Of a stretch of 64,000 bases of DNA, positions 8,366-17,045 are shown piece by piece. The translations under genes and the position numbers were made by a program. Within the stretch, counting starts at the first letter, position 1; the number at the start of each line of letters is the position of its first letter. Source of the stretch: Bacteroidia bacterium (lineage in GTDB: Bacteria > Bacteroidota > Bacteroidia > J057); contig JAWPMV010000001.1 of assembly GCA_033391075.1 (NCBI GenBank), positions 4,464,001-4,528,000 on the forward strand. Direction: 5' to 3'. The notes under the pieces are model-generated. The model searched no databases and had not been told where the DNA came from. It saw nothing but the letters and a program-made list of their open reading frames with translations.

Positions 8366-8848
8366 ATGCATCGCTTCCATGCCAAACTGGAAATCATAGT
8401 AGGTAACCCTTTCGTCTACCTTCCTCCAGCGATCCTCCAAGTAATATTTGAGGAAGCCCAGAAAGACAAGGGACACATTCCGGTCAGAGGTACCATCAAT
8501 GCCCTGGCCTATCAACAAACGCTGGTAAAATACAGCGGTGCATGGCGGCTCTACATCAACATGAAAATGCTCAAAGATTCTCCCCGGAGAATAGGAGAAG
8601 AGATTTCTGTTGAGATTGAATTTGATCCCAGTGATAGAAGCATACAGCCACATCCAAAATTGATTGAGGCTTTGAATAAAAATGAAGCAGCAAAAGCTGT
8701 ATTCGATAGCTTATCCCCTTCCCGACAAAAGGAAATCATCCGCTACATTGCCCAGCTAAAATCAGCGGAAAGTGTAGATAGAAATGTAAAGCGAGCCATT
8801 AATTTTCTATTGGGGAAAGAAAGATTTGTCGGCAGGGCTAAACCTTGA
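8366..8848 (+). CDS. DUF1905 / YdeI-OmpD-associated family protein
   Basis: 160 residues, cytosolic. The N-terminal half (FVYLPPAILQVIFEEAQ, VPVRGTINALAYQQTLVKYSGAWRLYINMKMLKD, IGEEISVEIEFDP) matches DUF1905, a small beta-barrel domain. The C-terminal helical part (FDSLSPSRQKEIIRYIAQLKSAESVDRNVKRAINFLL) matches the bacteriocin-protection YdeI/OmpD-associated domain. The two-domain arrangement is common in soil and marine bacteria and its molecular role is not known. Confidence 0.75.
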   Translation: MHRFHAKLEIIVGNPFVYLPPAILQVIFEEAQKDKGHIPVRGTINALAYQQTLVKYSGAWRLYINMKMLKDSPRRIGEEISVEIEFDPSDRSIQPHPKLIEALNKNEAAKAVFDSLSPSRQKEIIRYIAQLKSAESVDRNVKRAINFLLGKERFVGRAKP

Positions 8849-8900
8849 TGTTGATCGGAAATTTCTGCAAATCAAAGAGCATAACTTTATCATAAAAAAA

Positions 8901-9125
8901 ATGCAGGATATCCGAATGGATCGAATCAGGGTCCATCCTCTTTTCCTGCTGGGAAATACTCAAACCATGTCCAGCCCCAGAAAAACTTTCCGCCACAAGC
9001 GAGAGGCCCCTACCCTCCTGACTGGAGAAGAAAATCTTCCTTTTTTTGAAATTGCAAATGAAACCGCACAAGAATGGATGGTTGGCTATTTGCAAAAGAA
9101 AAGAGAGATGAGAAGAATCAGGTAA
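8901..9125 (+). CDS. Doubtful small open reading frame
   Basis: A 74-codon frame beginning at an ATG after an A-rich stretch. It encodes a basic peptide without recognisable domain, signal or membrane segment (MQDIRMDRIRVHPLF at its start). It fills most of the gap between the DUF1905 gene and the propeller lipoproteins. Codon content is not clearly gene-like, so it may be chance. Confidence 0.25.
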   Translation: MQDIRMDRIRVHPLFLLGNTQTMSSPRKTFRHKREAPTLLTGEENLPFFEIANETAQEWMVGYLQKKREMRRIR

Positions 9126-9196
9126 TTGATGTACTTCAAAGAAAGACAGAATATTTATTGAATGACCAAAAGTAGAAGAAATTAACTCCCCAAATT

Positions 9197-9224
9197 TTAC
9201 ACTCGTCTTACACTATTTTACACT
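9197..9224. promoter_or_regulatory. Three helically phased TTACACT direct repeats
   Basis: TTACACT occurs at 9197-9203, 9208-9214 and 9218-9224, spaced 11 and 10 bp, so all three face the same side of the helix. The last copy ends 30 bp before the -7 box of the propeller lipoprotein pair, a position where an activator would act. Confidence 0.5.
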
Positions 9225-9253
9225 CAGCATCTCAGGGTTGAGTAGCATAAACT

Positions 9254-9261
9254 TATATTTG
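9254..9261 (+). promoter_or_regulatory. -7 promoter element for the propeller lipoprotein pair
   Basis: TATATTTG fits TAnnTTTG and lies 25 bp before the ATG at 9287. No convincing TTTG -33 element is present at the expected distance, which fits a promoter needing an activator. Confidence 0.5.
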
Positions 9262-9286
9262 TAGTAAGCAAAATAGATCAACAAAA

Positions 9287-10393
9287 ATGCTTAAGCCTGC
9301 ATTTGTATACTTCTCTCTACTACTTATTTGCTTAAGCTGCAATAAGCAAAACAAGGGAAACCTGGCTGAAGAATCCCTCACAGACTTCAGGCAGATTGCT
9401 GTGGATTCTACTCAGCAATCTGCTGAAGAAGCCTATGTTGATCCCTTTGAAGGTCTGAATATCGATGCCCAACTTATGTTGGTTCTCCGGCATGTCTTTC
9501 AGGATAAGCAAGAGAATTTCTGGTTCGTAGGAGATAATGTCTTTTTATACAATAGAGACAGCTTATTCAAGCTCGATGACATTGGGCTATTTGACAAGCT
9601 CGCCACCCGAGTGGTAGAAGAGGATCAGGAAGGCAATATCTGGATTGGTAGCTCTGAGGGAGTTTTCAAATTTGATCCCACAACGAGTCCGAATATCGGG
9701 CCTGAATCCTTCCATAACTTCTCAGAAGAGGAGGGGATGTTGGGCCATGATGTATGGTGTTTAAAGGCTGACAGCAAAGGAAGGCTCTGGGTAGGAACTA
9801 TGGAAGGTTTAAGCTATTTCGATGGAAAGAATTTTACGCACTTTCCCCTACCCGAAGCAGAAGTGGATAGCAATAGAGGTATGAGCAGTGCAAATATTGT
9901 ACATAGCATTACAGAAGATCGCAAAGGCCGGATGTGGTTTGGGACCAATGGAGGTGCTTATGTATATGATGGAAAAGACCTTCTAAATATTTCGGTGAAA
10001 GACGGACTTTGCCACAATGCAGTCAATGATATAGAAGAAGATGAAGAAGGTAATATCTGGTTTGCTACCCATTATCAAGGCGTATGTCGTTGGGATGGCA
10101 AGACCTTTACTTCAATCACAGATGGATTGGGCCTGGATGAAATAGAATGCTGGTTTCTCTTTAAAGATAATGCCGGCAATATTTGGTTTCCAATAGAACA
10201 TAAGGGCGTCTATCGTTACGATGGTCAATCTCTTCAAAACTTCCACAAAGCAGAAGGCTTTCCTATGAATGGCGTATTTAGCATGATAGAAGACCAGGAA
10301 GGCAATTATTGGCTTTCCGGTTTTGGTGGCCTTTATCGCTATGATGGAACTGCCTTTCTCAACTTCAATAAGAATAGCTCCTGGGATTTTTAG
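9287..10393 (+). CDS. Seven-blade Reg_prop-type propeller lipoprotein, copy 1
   Basis: 368 residues with lipobox LICLSC and a short acidic linker. Seven repeats of the form D-x-x-G-N-x-W-[FI]-G-T...G-[VL]-x-[RK]-[YFW]-D-G-x-x-[FL] fill the rest, enough for one complete propeller. In hybrid two-component sensors such propellers come as larger tandem sets followed by a Y_Y_Y domain and a histidine kinase. None of those partners is present here, so this is a stand-alone surface or periplasmic propeller, perhaps ligand-binding. The next gene, 9 bp downstream, is a paralogue. Confidence 0.85.
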   Translation: MLKPAFVYFSLLLICLSCNKQNKGNLAEESLTDFRQIAVDSTQQSAEEAYVDPFEGLNIDAQLMLVLRHVFQDKQENFWFVGDNVFLYNRDSLFKLDDIGLFDKLATRVVEEDQEGNIWIGSSEGVFKFDPTTSPNIGPESFHNFSEEEGMLGHDVWCLKADSKGRLWVGTMEGLSYFDGKNFTHFPLPEAEVDSNRGMSSANIVHSITEDRKGRMWFGTNGGAYVYDGKDLLNISVKDGLCHNAVNDIEEDEEGNIWFATHYQGVCRWDGKTFTSITDGLGLDEIECWFLFKDNAGNIWFPIEHKGVYRYDGQSLQNFHKAEGFPMNGVFSMIEDQEGNYWLSGFGGLYRYDGTAFLNFNKNSSWDF

Positions 10394-10402
10394 TCTATTT
10401 AT

Positions 10403-11488
10403 ATGAAAAGCCTTCTAGTATATACAAGCCTCTTATTCCTTTGTTTCCTTGCTTGCAATAAGCAACAACAGAGCAATTTGCCTGAGGACAATGTTGAAAA
10501 CACCAAAGCGGCACCTATTCCCGCTAAACCAGAAGTGGATAGACTCTTTTTCGTAGAAGGCCAGCTCTGCCAGCATCTTCGCAACATCTTTCAGGATAGC
10601 AAAGGCAATCTATGGTTCGGAACCAATGTATATGGCATCATGCGCTATGATGGGGATAGTCTGGTCTATTTTGACAAAGACAATGAGCAGAGCAAAATAG
10701 GTCGTATCACGGGAATTGTAGAAGATAACGATGGAAATATTTGGTTTGGAGCCTATGGAGGTTTGCTGAAATATGATGGGAGCAGTTTTCAGAATTTCAC
10801 AACTAAAAATGGCCTTATCGATCATGAGATCTGGAGTTTGATTCAGGATAGTGAGGGCATATTTTGGATAGGAACAACCGAAGGTATTAGTCGGTTTGAT
10901 GGTCAAAAATTCACCTCCTTTCCCTTTCCTAAAGCAGAAGTCACCAATCCCGATCCGGTCTATGCTCCCAATCGGATTTCAAGTCTCATGGAGGACAGTC
11001 AGGGAAAAATTTGGATAGGAACCGATGGATATGGCATCACCCTATATGATCCTTCTCTCTCCAATGAATCTGATGCTTTTAGCCATATTACCAAAGCAGA
11101 AGGCCTCGCAGATAATAACATCAGTGGCTTTCTGGAAGGCAAAAATGGAGACATCTGGATCGGGACCATGTTTGGGGGCCTTAGTCGATTTGATGGAAAA
11201 ACCTTTAAAAATTTCACCGAAGAAGGAATCATCGAAGGGGTGGAAGTAGGCGGCTTTCATCTGGACAGAAAAGGAAATTTTTGGTTCACAGCCGAGAACA
11301 ATGGTGTATATCGCTATGATGGAAGCTCATTTAGCAATTTTTACAAAGACGCGAATCTTCCGACAAATGCTATTCTTGCCATTTATGAAGATAAAGAATC
11401 TCGCTTTTGGTTTGGAGGCTGGGGAGGGCTTTTTCGTTTTGATGGAGAAAGCTTTCAAGCAGTAAGCAAAGAAGGTCCCTGGGACTGA
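10403..11488 (+). CDS. Seven-blade Reg_prop-type propeller lipoprotein, copy 2
   Basis: 361 residues, a paralogue of the upstream gene. It shares the lipobox region (LLFLCFLAC followed by NKQQQSNLPE) and seven D-x-x-G-x-x-W-F/I-G repeats ending FWFGGWGGLFRFDGESF. The two genes are almost certainly cotranscribed and arose by tandem duplication. A short stretch with FTSFPFPKAEVTN in blade 3-4 matches the equivalent insertion in copy 1 (FTHFPLPEAEVDS), so the loop is conserved and may be functional. There is no kinase or regulator next to the pair. Confidence 0.85.
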   Translation: MKSLLVYTSLLFLCFLACNKQQQSNLPEDNVENTKAAPIPAKPEVDRLFFVEGQLCQHLRNIFQDSKGNLWFGTNVYGIMRYDGDSLVYFDKDNEQSKIGRITGIVEDNDGNIWFGAYGGLLKYDGSSFQNFTTKNGLIDHEIWSLIQDSEGIFWIGTTEGISRFDGQKFTSFPFPKAEVTNPDPVYAPNRISSLMEDSQGKIWIGTDGYGITLYDPSLSNESDAFSHITKAEGLADNNISGFLEGKNGDIWIGTMFGGLSRFDGKTFKNFTEEGIIEGVEVGGFHLDRKGNFWFTAENNGVYRYDGSSFSNFYKDANLPTNAILAIYEDKESRFWFGGWGGLFRFDGESFQAVSKEGPWD

Positions 11489-11537
11489 TTCCAAACGCTT
11501 TTACTGAACAAAAACATCCTCAATCATTTTTAAGCAG

Positions 11538-11587
11538 CTCCTATAATGTCAAAGAGTCCGCCTTTGATAGGGGATAATGATTTTTCT
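11538..11587 (+). terminator. Bulged hairpin after the propeller pair
   Basis: TCAAAG/CTTTGA (11549-11554 with 11562-11567) is extended across a 5-nt bulge by CTCCTA/TAGGGG (11538-11543 with 11568-11573, one G-U). A T-rich stretch follows 8 nt later. It is a plausible weak terminator or structured leader in the 226-bp gap. Confidence 0.35.
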
Positions 11588-11714
11588 TGTGTCTTAACAA
11601 GGAGCAGGATTTGCTCATAAACAACAGGAGCAGGCAAATTGCAATTCTTAGCTTCAATGCTAACTTCTCCTCATAAAAAGACACACAATTTTACGTCATA
11701 ATTTCCATATTCTC

Positions 11715-12305
11715 ATGCCCTTTATTTCAACTTCCATTCCGGATAAACTGGGCGGATTCCGTCCCCTTTTGCTAAGCCTGTTTATCATTTTCCAAACAGC
11801 AAATACCTATAGTCAAATCTCTAAATCTGCATACACGATATCCTTTTACTCTCCTTATTTTACACAAGTCGGAACAAAAATAGGAGCCAGTTTTTTCCTG
11901 GCTGATGTATCTAAAAAGGGAATAAGCAAAGAAATAAGGATAGGTCCTCAGGTGGGCTTTTTCAGCCAAATAGGGATCAGCCAAAACTATCTACTAAACG
12001 CTGAACTAAGTCTCCTGAGAAAGAGAGATTCGAAAAAAAGATTTCAAAGTTTTGGATTGGGCCTTGCTTACCTGGTCTCTTCCAAAGGCCTGGGACCAAT
12101 AGTCGATCTGGGTTCCGCAGGAGTTTCGTCAGCAAGCAGAGAAACAGATTCCTTTATCACACCTAGTTTGAATTATAGTCTCGGCCTTAGTCCTTCTAAG
12201 GGACCCGCTTATCAATTCAGTTTATTTCTTGGCAAAAAATTCTCTTTGCAGGACAAAGGAGAACTCTTCTTCGGTTTTGAAACCGGTATTATTCTCAACA
12301 ACTAA
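11715..12305 (+). CDS. Predicted outer-membrane beta-barrel protein
   Basis: 196 residues. A hydrophobic signal (LLLSLFIIFQ, cleavage likely near TYSQ, about residue 33) is followed by alternating polar and aromatic strands such as IRIGPQVGFFSQIGI, FQSFGLGLAYLV and ELFFGFETGIIL, which ends close to the C-terminus as in small OmpW/OMP_b-brl barrels. No specific family is recognised. The stop is 5 bp before the amine oxidase ATG, so the two are probably cotranscribed. Confidence 0.55.
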   Translation: MPFISTSIPDKLGGFRPLLLSLFIIFQTANTYSQISKSAYTISFYSPYFTQVGTKIGASFFLADVSKKGISKEIRIGPQVGFFSQIGISQNYLLNAELSLLRKRDSKKRFQSFGLGLAYLVSSKGLGPIVDLGSAGVSSASRETDSFITPSLNYSLGLSPSKGPAYQFSLFLGKKFSLQDKGELFFGFETGIILNN

Positions 12306-12310
12306 TACAG

Positions 12311-13528
12311 ATGAAAAGAACAGAATTTATTAAAAAAGGACTGGCCATGGGACTGGGTATGCCTTTCCTATCCATGTTTCTGGAATCCTGCTCGCAGGCA
12401 GAAAATGAAGCGAGGGAATTAGTACCTCAAATTTCTACAGATTTTACCGGCAAGGTGCTGATTGTAGGAGCAGGAGCCGCAGGAATGAGTGCTGCCTATT
12501 TTCTGGAAAGGAACAATATCGAATATGAGGTTCTGGAAGCTTCCTCAACATATGGAGGCAGGGTAAAGAGAGCAGCAGATTTTGCAGATTTCCCCATCGA
12601 CCTGGGGGCAGAATGGCTGCATGCAGATCCGATTGTATTAGCCGAAATTCTTGATGATTCCTCCATTGACGACAACATAGAACTCATTACCTATAATCCT
12701 CAATCTTATTCGGTATGGAATGGTAAAAAGTTGACTCGCCACAATTGGATAAGGAATTTCTACAGTGAGCATAAATTCAAAAGCACTACCTGGTTTGGCT
12801 TCTTTGAGAAATACATGATCCCTAAGATCGGAGGTAAGATTCTCTACAATCATGTGGTCGAAGAAATAAACTACCAAAACGAAATGGTCCAGCTCAAAAC
12901 CGCCAATGGTCAGAGTTTTGAAGCAGATAAAGTACTCATCACGGTTCCGATATCCGTCCTTCAACAAGAGCTAATTGAGTTTAGCCCTGCCTTGCCCTCT
13001 CAAAAAGTAGAAGCAATCAATGGAGTTGATATGGGGGAAGGAATTAAAGTCTTCATCGAATTTCAGGAGAAATTTTATCCGGATATAATATTCATGGGGG
13101 GCCTCGCGGGAGCCTTAAGTGCATCCGAACTCATCTACTATGATGCTGCTTTTCGAAAGGATGCTGAGAAACACGTATTGGCCCTCTTTACGGTAGGGGA
13201 AAAAGCGGCTCCTTATGCCCTACTGGAAAATGATGAAGCTATTATTAATAAAATCCTGGGGGAACTGGATGAGATGTTTGAAGGGAAAGCCAGTGAAACT
13301 TATAAAAAACATATTATCCAAAACTGGTCGAAAGAGCCTTACATAAGAGGCTCCTATGCACAGGATTATGAAAACAGGAGCCAAAACATCTCGGATATTC
13401 TGGAACCTGTGAATGCGAAAGTCTATTTCGCAGGCGAGGCCATACATGATGACTGGCAATCTACCGTAAATGGAGCTTGTGAATCGGGCTATGAAGTAGT
13501 AAAAAATCTATTGGGGCTAAGTGAGTAG
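12311..13528 (+). CDS. Exported FAD-dependent amine oxidase
   Basis: 405 residues of the flavin monoamine oxidase family. The N-terminus is a lipoprotein-like signal (SMFLESC). The dinucleotide-binding motif VLIVGAGAAGMSAAYFLE follows at about residues 50-67, with E at the strand end (VLEAS) and the GGRV motif. The C-terminal FAD-contact region reads VYFAGEAIHDDWQSTVNGACESG. Members oxidise amines such as polyamines or amino acids, releasing H2O2 and ammonia; the substrate is not predictable. An exported form would act in the periplasm. Confidence 0.88.
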   Translation: MKRTEFIKKGLAMGLGMPFLSMFLESCSQAENEARELVPQISTDFTGKVLIVGAGAAGMSAAYFLERNNIEYEVLEASSTYGGRVKRAADFADFPIDLGAEWLHADPIVLAEILDDSSIDDNIELITYNPQSYSVWNGKKLTRHNWIRNFYSEHKFKSTTWFGFFEKYMIPKIGGKILYNHVVEEINYQNEMVQLKTANGQSFEADKVLITVPISVLQQELIEFSPALPSQKVEAINGVDMGEGIKVFIEFQEKFYPDIIFMGGLAGALSASELIYYDAAFRKDAEKHVLALFTVGEKAAPYALLENDEAIINKILGELDEMFEGKASETYKKHIIQNWSKEPYIRGSYAQDYENRSQNISDILEPVNAKVYFAGEAIHDDWQSTVNGACESGYEVVKNLLGLSE

Positions 13529-13665
13529 GTGAAATTTTTTAGGAAAATTCAGCCTAGCTAAACTTAGGTGAAACTATTTGCTATGCAAATGATACTCAAC
13601 ACAAAACTTGGGAACTGAACTTTCCTGCCCAGGATGCTTTCGAAATATCAGACAGTTCAAGGAAA

Positions 13666-13698
13666 TTGACGCCACCTAAACAGCTTGGCGTCTTTTCT
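13666..13698 (+). terminator. Rho-independent terminator after the amine oxidase
   Basis: The 7-bp stem GACGCCA/TGGCGTC (13668-13674 with 13686-13692) with an 11-nt loop is followed by TTTTCTTTT. It lies about 140 bp after the stop, inside a 245-bp gap with no other recognisable gene. Confidence 0.7.
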
Positions 13699-13773
13699 TT
13701 TCCAGGATGCTCTAAGCTTCTCTTTTGTATGAAAAAAAGTTTTTGAAGATATTAGCTTAAAATTCGAAGCACC

Positions 13774-14508
13774 ATGAAAATACAATTCACTCTCATCCTC
13801 CTTTTTCTTTTAGGTATATCCCTTCAAGCTCAAGAAGACAGCAGCCTTGACATATTGAATCAGGCGGGAATGCCCAATCTTGAGGAAAGCTGGAGCATGG
13901 AAGAATACAATCTGGCAGCCCTTATTCTTGTGAATACAGTTAAAGAAGGCAAAATAGAATTACCCCATCACAAGCAGCCTAGCTTCAAACTCCTCGAAAG
14001 ACTGACCAATACCCAAAATTATTTCCAATACAAGGATACCAGCCTCAACGGAAGATTTAAAACAAATTCCCAATTTCAGCTAAAAATTGGAGAATTGCAG
14101 CAACTTTATGTCCAGAAATTCAGGGTAATAAATGGCAAACTGAATTATGGGAAAGAGGGGCTTCTCATCATGAGATCCGCACTTTATATGACCCAGGATC
14201 TAAGCGAACTGGGAGAAATATTTCTTAAAAAAAATCCAAATTTATCTGACAGACAAAAGGCAGGACTTGCACGTTACAGGGGTGGAGTCAAAAATATCAT
14301 GCTGGGATGTTTGATGACCATATTTGATGAATTCGAACTTTATGAAGAAGAGGATATTTGTAGCTTCTCACAAGACTTTCTGGGCTTATATCTATCCCTT
14401 GAGAAAAGATTGGAACCCGCAGATAAAGTCGAACTAAGAAAGAGAATATTGGCTTCCAAGGGAAAGGTAAAACTCAATTGCATTAAAGAGTCGCTGGAAA
14501 AATTATAA
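13774..14508 (+). CDS. Exported protein of unknown function
   Basis: 244 residues with a clear signal peptide (LILLFLLGISLQAQ, cleavage near residue 20). The mature protein is mostly helical and contains no motif I recognise. A central segment (GLLIMRSALYMTQDLSELGEIF) and a C-terminal cysteine pair separated by about 30 residues can be seen. It is 35 bp upstream of another unknown gene. Exported helical proteins like this are common and uncharacterised in Bacteroidota. Confidence 0.6.
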   Translation: MKIQFTLILLFLLGISLQAQEDSSLDILNQAGMPNLEESWSMEEYNLAALILVNTVKEGKIELPHHKQPSFKLLERLTNTQNYFQYKDTSLNGRFKTNSQFQLKIGELQQLYVQKFRVINGKLNYGKEGLLIMRSALYMTQDLSELGEIFLKKNPNLSDRQKAGLARYRGGVKNIMLGCLMTIFDEFELYEEEDICSFSQDFLGLYLSLEKRLEPADKVELRKRILASKGKVKLNCIKESLEKL

Positions 14509-14543
14509 ATGAGTGGAAGGCTTCCTAATGCAAACAGAAGGTA

Positions 14544-15428
14544 ATGGTTATGGAAGGGAGACAAGAGTTTGAATTATTGATCCCGAATTATGTGCTGGAT
14601 GAAATTGTAGCCTACCGGGTTTTCAAGGAAGAAAGCTTTTCATTCAAAGGATCTTCCTCAAAGCCCTTTAAAAGGGTTTATTCCTTCGAACTGCGAGAAC
14701 TTGAGGGAAAGGTATACGAAATCTATTATCCCCAAAGCCTGCTCAGTGTATCCAAATATTTCCTCGAACTGGAGGAAGAAATCCTCCCTTTGGCACATCC
14801 TCAAAATAGCAGCCTGTACCTCTCAATAAATGAAGACGATGAACTGGAGATGCTAAATTTTGAGGCCATAAAGAAGAACCTCTTTCAACTAAAAGAAGCC
14901 CTAAAAGAGCAGCTTTCAACTGGTGAACAGGACGAACAAATAGAAGAGCTCTTCGACTACCTTTCTACCAAAGAGAAAGCCGCCAAATACCTCATGGAAG
15001 ACCTGAGATATTTATTCGACTTTCATGGATTAGCTAAAGAAGATGGGGTTTACCTCGATTTTACAAAGGAAGAAAGCAAACTGGAATCAGTGGCAAAATC
15101 CGTTTTTAGCATGATAGGCATAAATCCCCTCCTCTCCAGCATGGACGTCATGAAGTTTGACTACCTGGAAGATGGCAGCTACAAAATCGAGAGTTTGTCT
15201 GGCATTGATACCCTCTCAACAGATGAAAGGCATGATTTTGAGAAAATTCAGGAATGCTTCCTGAAAGCTGAATTCGATTTTGATGCCTATCAGGACATTA
15301 CGCTACATCACAAGCAATACCTCTACGACATAGACAATATCCTTAGTTCCTATTTCTACACATGGAAAACAGATACTCCGGATATGAGAAAGCACAAAGA
15401 GATCAGGATAGAGCGACTTGATAATTAA
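14544..15428 (+). CDS. Cytosolic protein of unknown function, acidic
   Basis: 294 residues, no signal or membrane segment. An in-frame ATG at 14550 is an equally good start. The sequence is very rich in Glu, Asp and Leu, with a long predicted helix in the middle (FQLKEALKEQLSTGEQDEQ). It matches no family that I recognise. The close spacing after the exported unknown suggests an operon. Confidence 0.6.
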   Translation: MVMEGRQEFELLIPNYVLDEIVAYRVFKEESFSFKGSSSKPFKRVYSFELRELEGKVYEIYYPQSLLSVSKYFLELEEEILPLAHPQNSSLYLSINEDDELEMLNFEAIKKNLFQLKEALKEQLSTGEQDEQIEELFDYLSTKEKAAKYLMEDLRYLFDFHGLAKEDGVYLDFTKEESKLESVAKSVFSMIGINPLLSSMDVMKFDYLEDGSYKIESLSGIDTLSTDERHDFEKIQECFLKAEFDFDAYQDITLHHKQYLYDIDNILSSYFYTWKTDTPDMRKHKEIRIERLDN

Positions 15429-15525
15429 AGATTAGCCTGCTATCCCCCTGATTTTCCCTACCACCTCACTGGGCTTTTCATAGCTCTTTAGTAACTTATC
15501 CTGCCTAAAATCTACTAAAATTGCT

Positions 15526-16449
15526 ATGAACAGAAGGAAATTTATCGAGAGAACCGGAATTTTAAGTGCCGCAAGTCTTTTCCCCTTAGCTGCATGTACA
15601 GAAAAAGACAATAAGGATATGGACAAACAGGAGATGGATAAACCAAAATACAAATTGGGATACCAGCTTTTTTCCATTCGAGACGAAATGGGAAAAGATC
15701 CCATCGCCACCCTAAAGGCCTTAAAAGAACTAGGCTACCAGGATTTTGAACATTACGGCTATGATGAAGAAGCAGGAACTTTCTATGGGTTTAAAGCTGC
15801 TGAATTGAAAAAAATGCTGGAGGATATGGAACTAAATATCAGCAGTGGGCATTACGCTTTTTCTCCTTTCCTGGAAAAATCGGACGATGAGCTAAAACGC
15901 TATTTGGATGGCTGTATTGAAGGATCCAAAGCATTGGGGGCAGATTATATCACCTGGCCCTGGATGGCTCCCGAACAGCGAAATCTGGAATTCTATAAAA
16001 TCCTGATTGACAAGCTCAATTTGATGGGAAAACAGATCGCGGAAGCGGGTTTGGGTTTTGCCTACCATAACCACGGCTACGAATTTGAAGATCTGGGAGG
16101 AAAAACAGCTTATGATATGATCATGAATGAGACCGATCCGAATGAAGTTAAACTTCAGTTGGATATGTACTGGCTCAAACGATCCTCCAATTTTACTCCC
16201 CAACAATTGATTGATAAACAACCCGGTCGCTTTAGCATGTGGCACATCAAAGACATGGATCCGGAAACTGAGGATTATACTGAACTGGGCAATGGATCAA
16301 TAGACTATCTGACATTTTTGCCTGATCCTAAAAGTTCAGGTCTGGAGTACTACTATATCGAACAAGGAGGAAACTTCACCCACAATTCGATGCAAAGTGC
16401 CATCGATAGTGCCAGTTATTTCAAAAAACACCTACAGAAATTTCTCTAA
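15526..16449 (+). CDS. Exported sugar phosphate isomerase/epimerase-like TIM barrel, copy 1
   Basis: 307 residues. The N-terminus carries a Tat-like RRKF motif and a lipobox (MNRRKFIERTG ... PLAAC). The body is an AP endonuclease-2-type TIM barrel (YQLFSIRDEM, FEHYGYDE, GFAYHNHGYEF, LQLDMYW, MWHIKDMD, YYIEQGG) with the metal-binding His, Glu and Asp residues placed as in xylose isomerase-like enzymes. These proteins isomerise or epimerise sugars or 3-keto sugars, and Tat-exported members are frequent in Bacteroidota. A second one is at 38838-39788. Confidence 0.88.
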   Translation: MNRRKFIERTGILSAASLFPLAACTEKDNKDMDKQEMDKPKYKLGYQLFSIRDEMGKDPIATLKALKELGYQDFEHYGYDEEAGTFYGFKAAELKKMLEDMELNISSGHYAFSPFLEKSDDELKRYLDGCIEGSKALGADYITWPWMAPEQRNLEFYKILIDKLNLMGKQIAEAGLGFAYHNHGYEFEDLGGKTAYDMIMNETDPNEVKLQLDMYWLKRSSNFTPQQLIDKQPGRFSMWHIKDMDPETEDYTELGNGSIDYLTFLPDPKSSGLEYYYIEQGGNFTHNSMQSAIDSASYFKKHLQKFL

Positions 16450-16461
16450 TCCGCGAGATAC

Positions 16462-17016
16462 ATGGATGGGCAAAACTCCTTTATCACTCTTCATATGGTA
16501 TGTAGCCTGGATGGCTTTATCGCTAAAGCGGATGGAGATATATCCTGGATGCATCGAACGCATGAATATGATAAAGGAGTAAGCCTGACCGAAGCGGATA
16601 TAGAAGCCTTTCTCAAGGGAGTTGATTGCTACCTTATGGGTTCAAAAACATATGAACATGCCCTGGAACTAGGATGGCCCTATGGAGAGACCCCAGTTTT
16701 CGTTCTGACAAAACGAACACTTCCTTCAACTAAAGAAAGCGTTACTTTTCTTTCTGGTGATCTCAAAGAACTTCTTCAATCAGAGCTCAACTCTTCTTAT
16801 AAAAATATCTGGATGGTGGGAGGAGCAGAATTGACGAAAGACTTTCTCCAAAAAGGCCTGGCCGATGAAATCGTCATTACGATCATGCCGGTCATTCTGG
16901 GTGGGGGCACCCCTTTTTTCGATTTGATTGGAACAGAAATTCAGTTGGAATTGAAGGATCACAAAGCGTATACAGAAGCGATGGTTGAACTAAGGTATCG
17001 GATTGTAAAGAACTAA
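16462..17016 (+). CDS. DHFR/RibD C-terminal-domain family reductase
   Basis: 184 residues. The motifs MVCSLDGFIA (about 12-21), YLMGSKTYEHAL, PVFVLTKR, IWMVGGAELTKDFLQ and DEIVITIMPVILGGGTPFF are those of the RibD C-terminal/dihydrofolate reductase-like fold that binds NADPH through the VGGAEL loop. Stand-alone members are common and their substrates are mostly unknown. It starts 12 bp after the sugar isomerase and converges 29 bp away on the lipoprotein gene of the other strand. Confidence 0.85.
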   Translation: MDGQNSFITLHMVCSLDGFIAKADGDISWMHRTHEYDKGVSLTEADIEAFLKGVDCYLMGSKTYEHALELGWPYGETPVFVLTKRTLPSTKESVTFLSGDLKELLQSELNSSYKNIWMVGGAELTKDFLQKGLADEIVITIMPVILGGGTPFFDLIGTEIQLELKDHKAYTEAMVELRYRIVKN

Positions 17017-17045
17017 TTCCTGCTGATAGCTTTTTGCAAGCTCTC

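Noticed and set aside
11601-11634. Direct repeat GGAGCAGG at a 26-bp distance before the barrel protein
   Set aside because: Only eight bases and two copies, without a promoter at a fitting distance.
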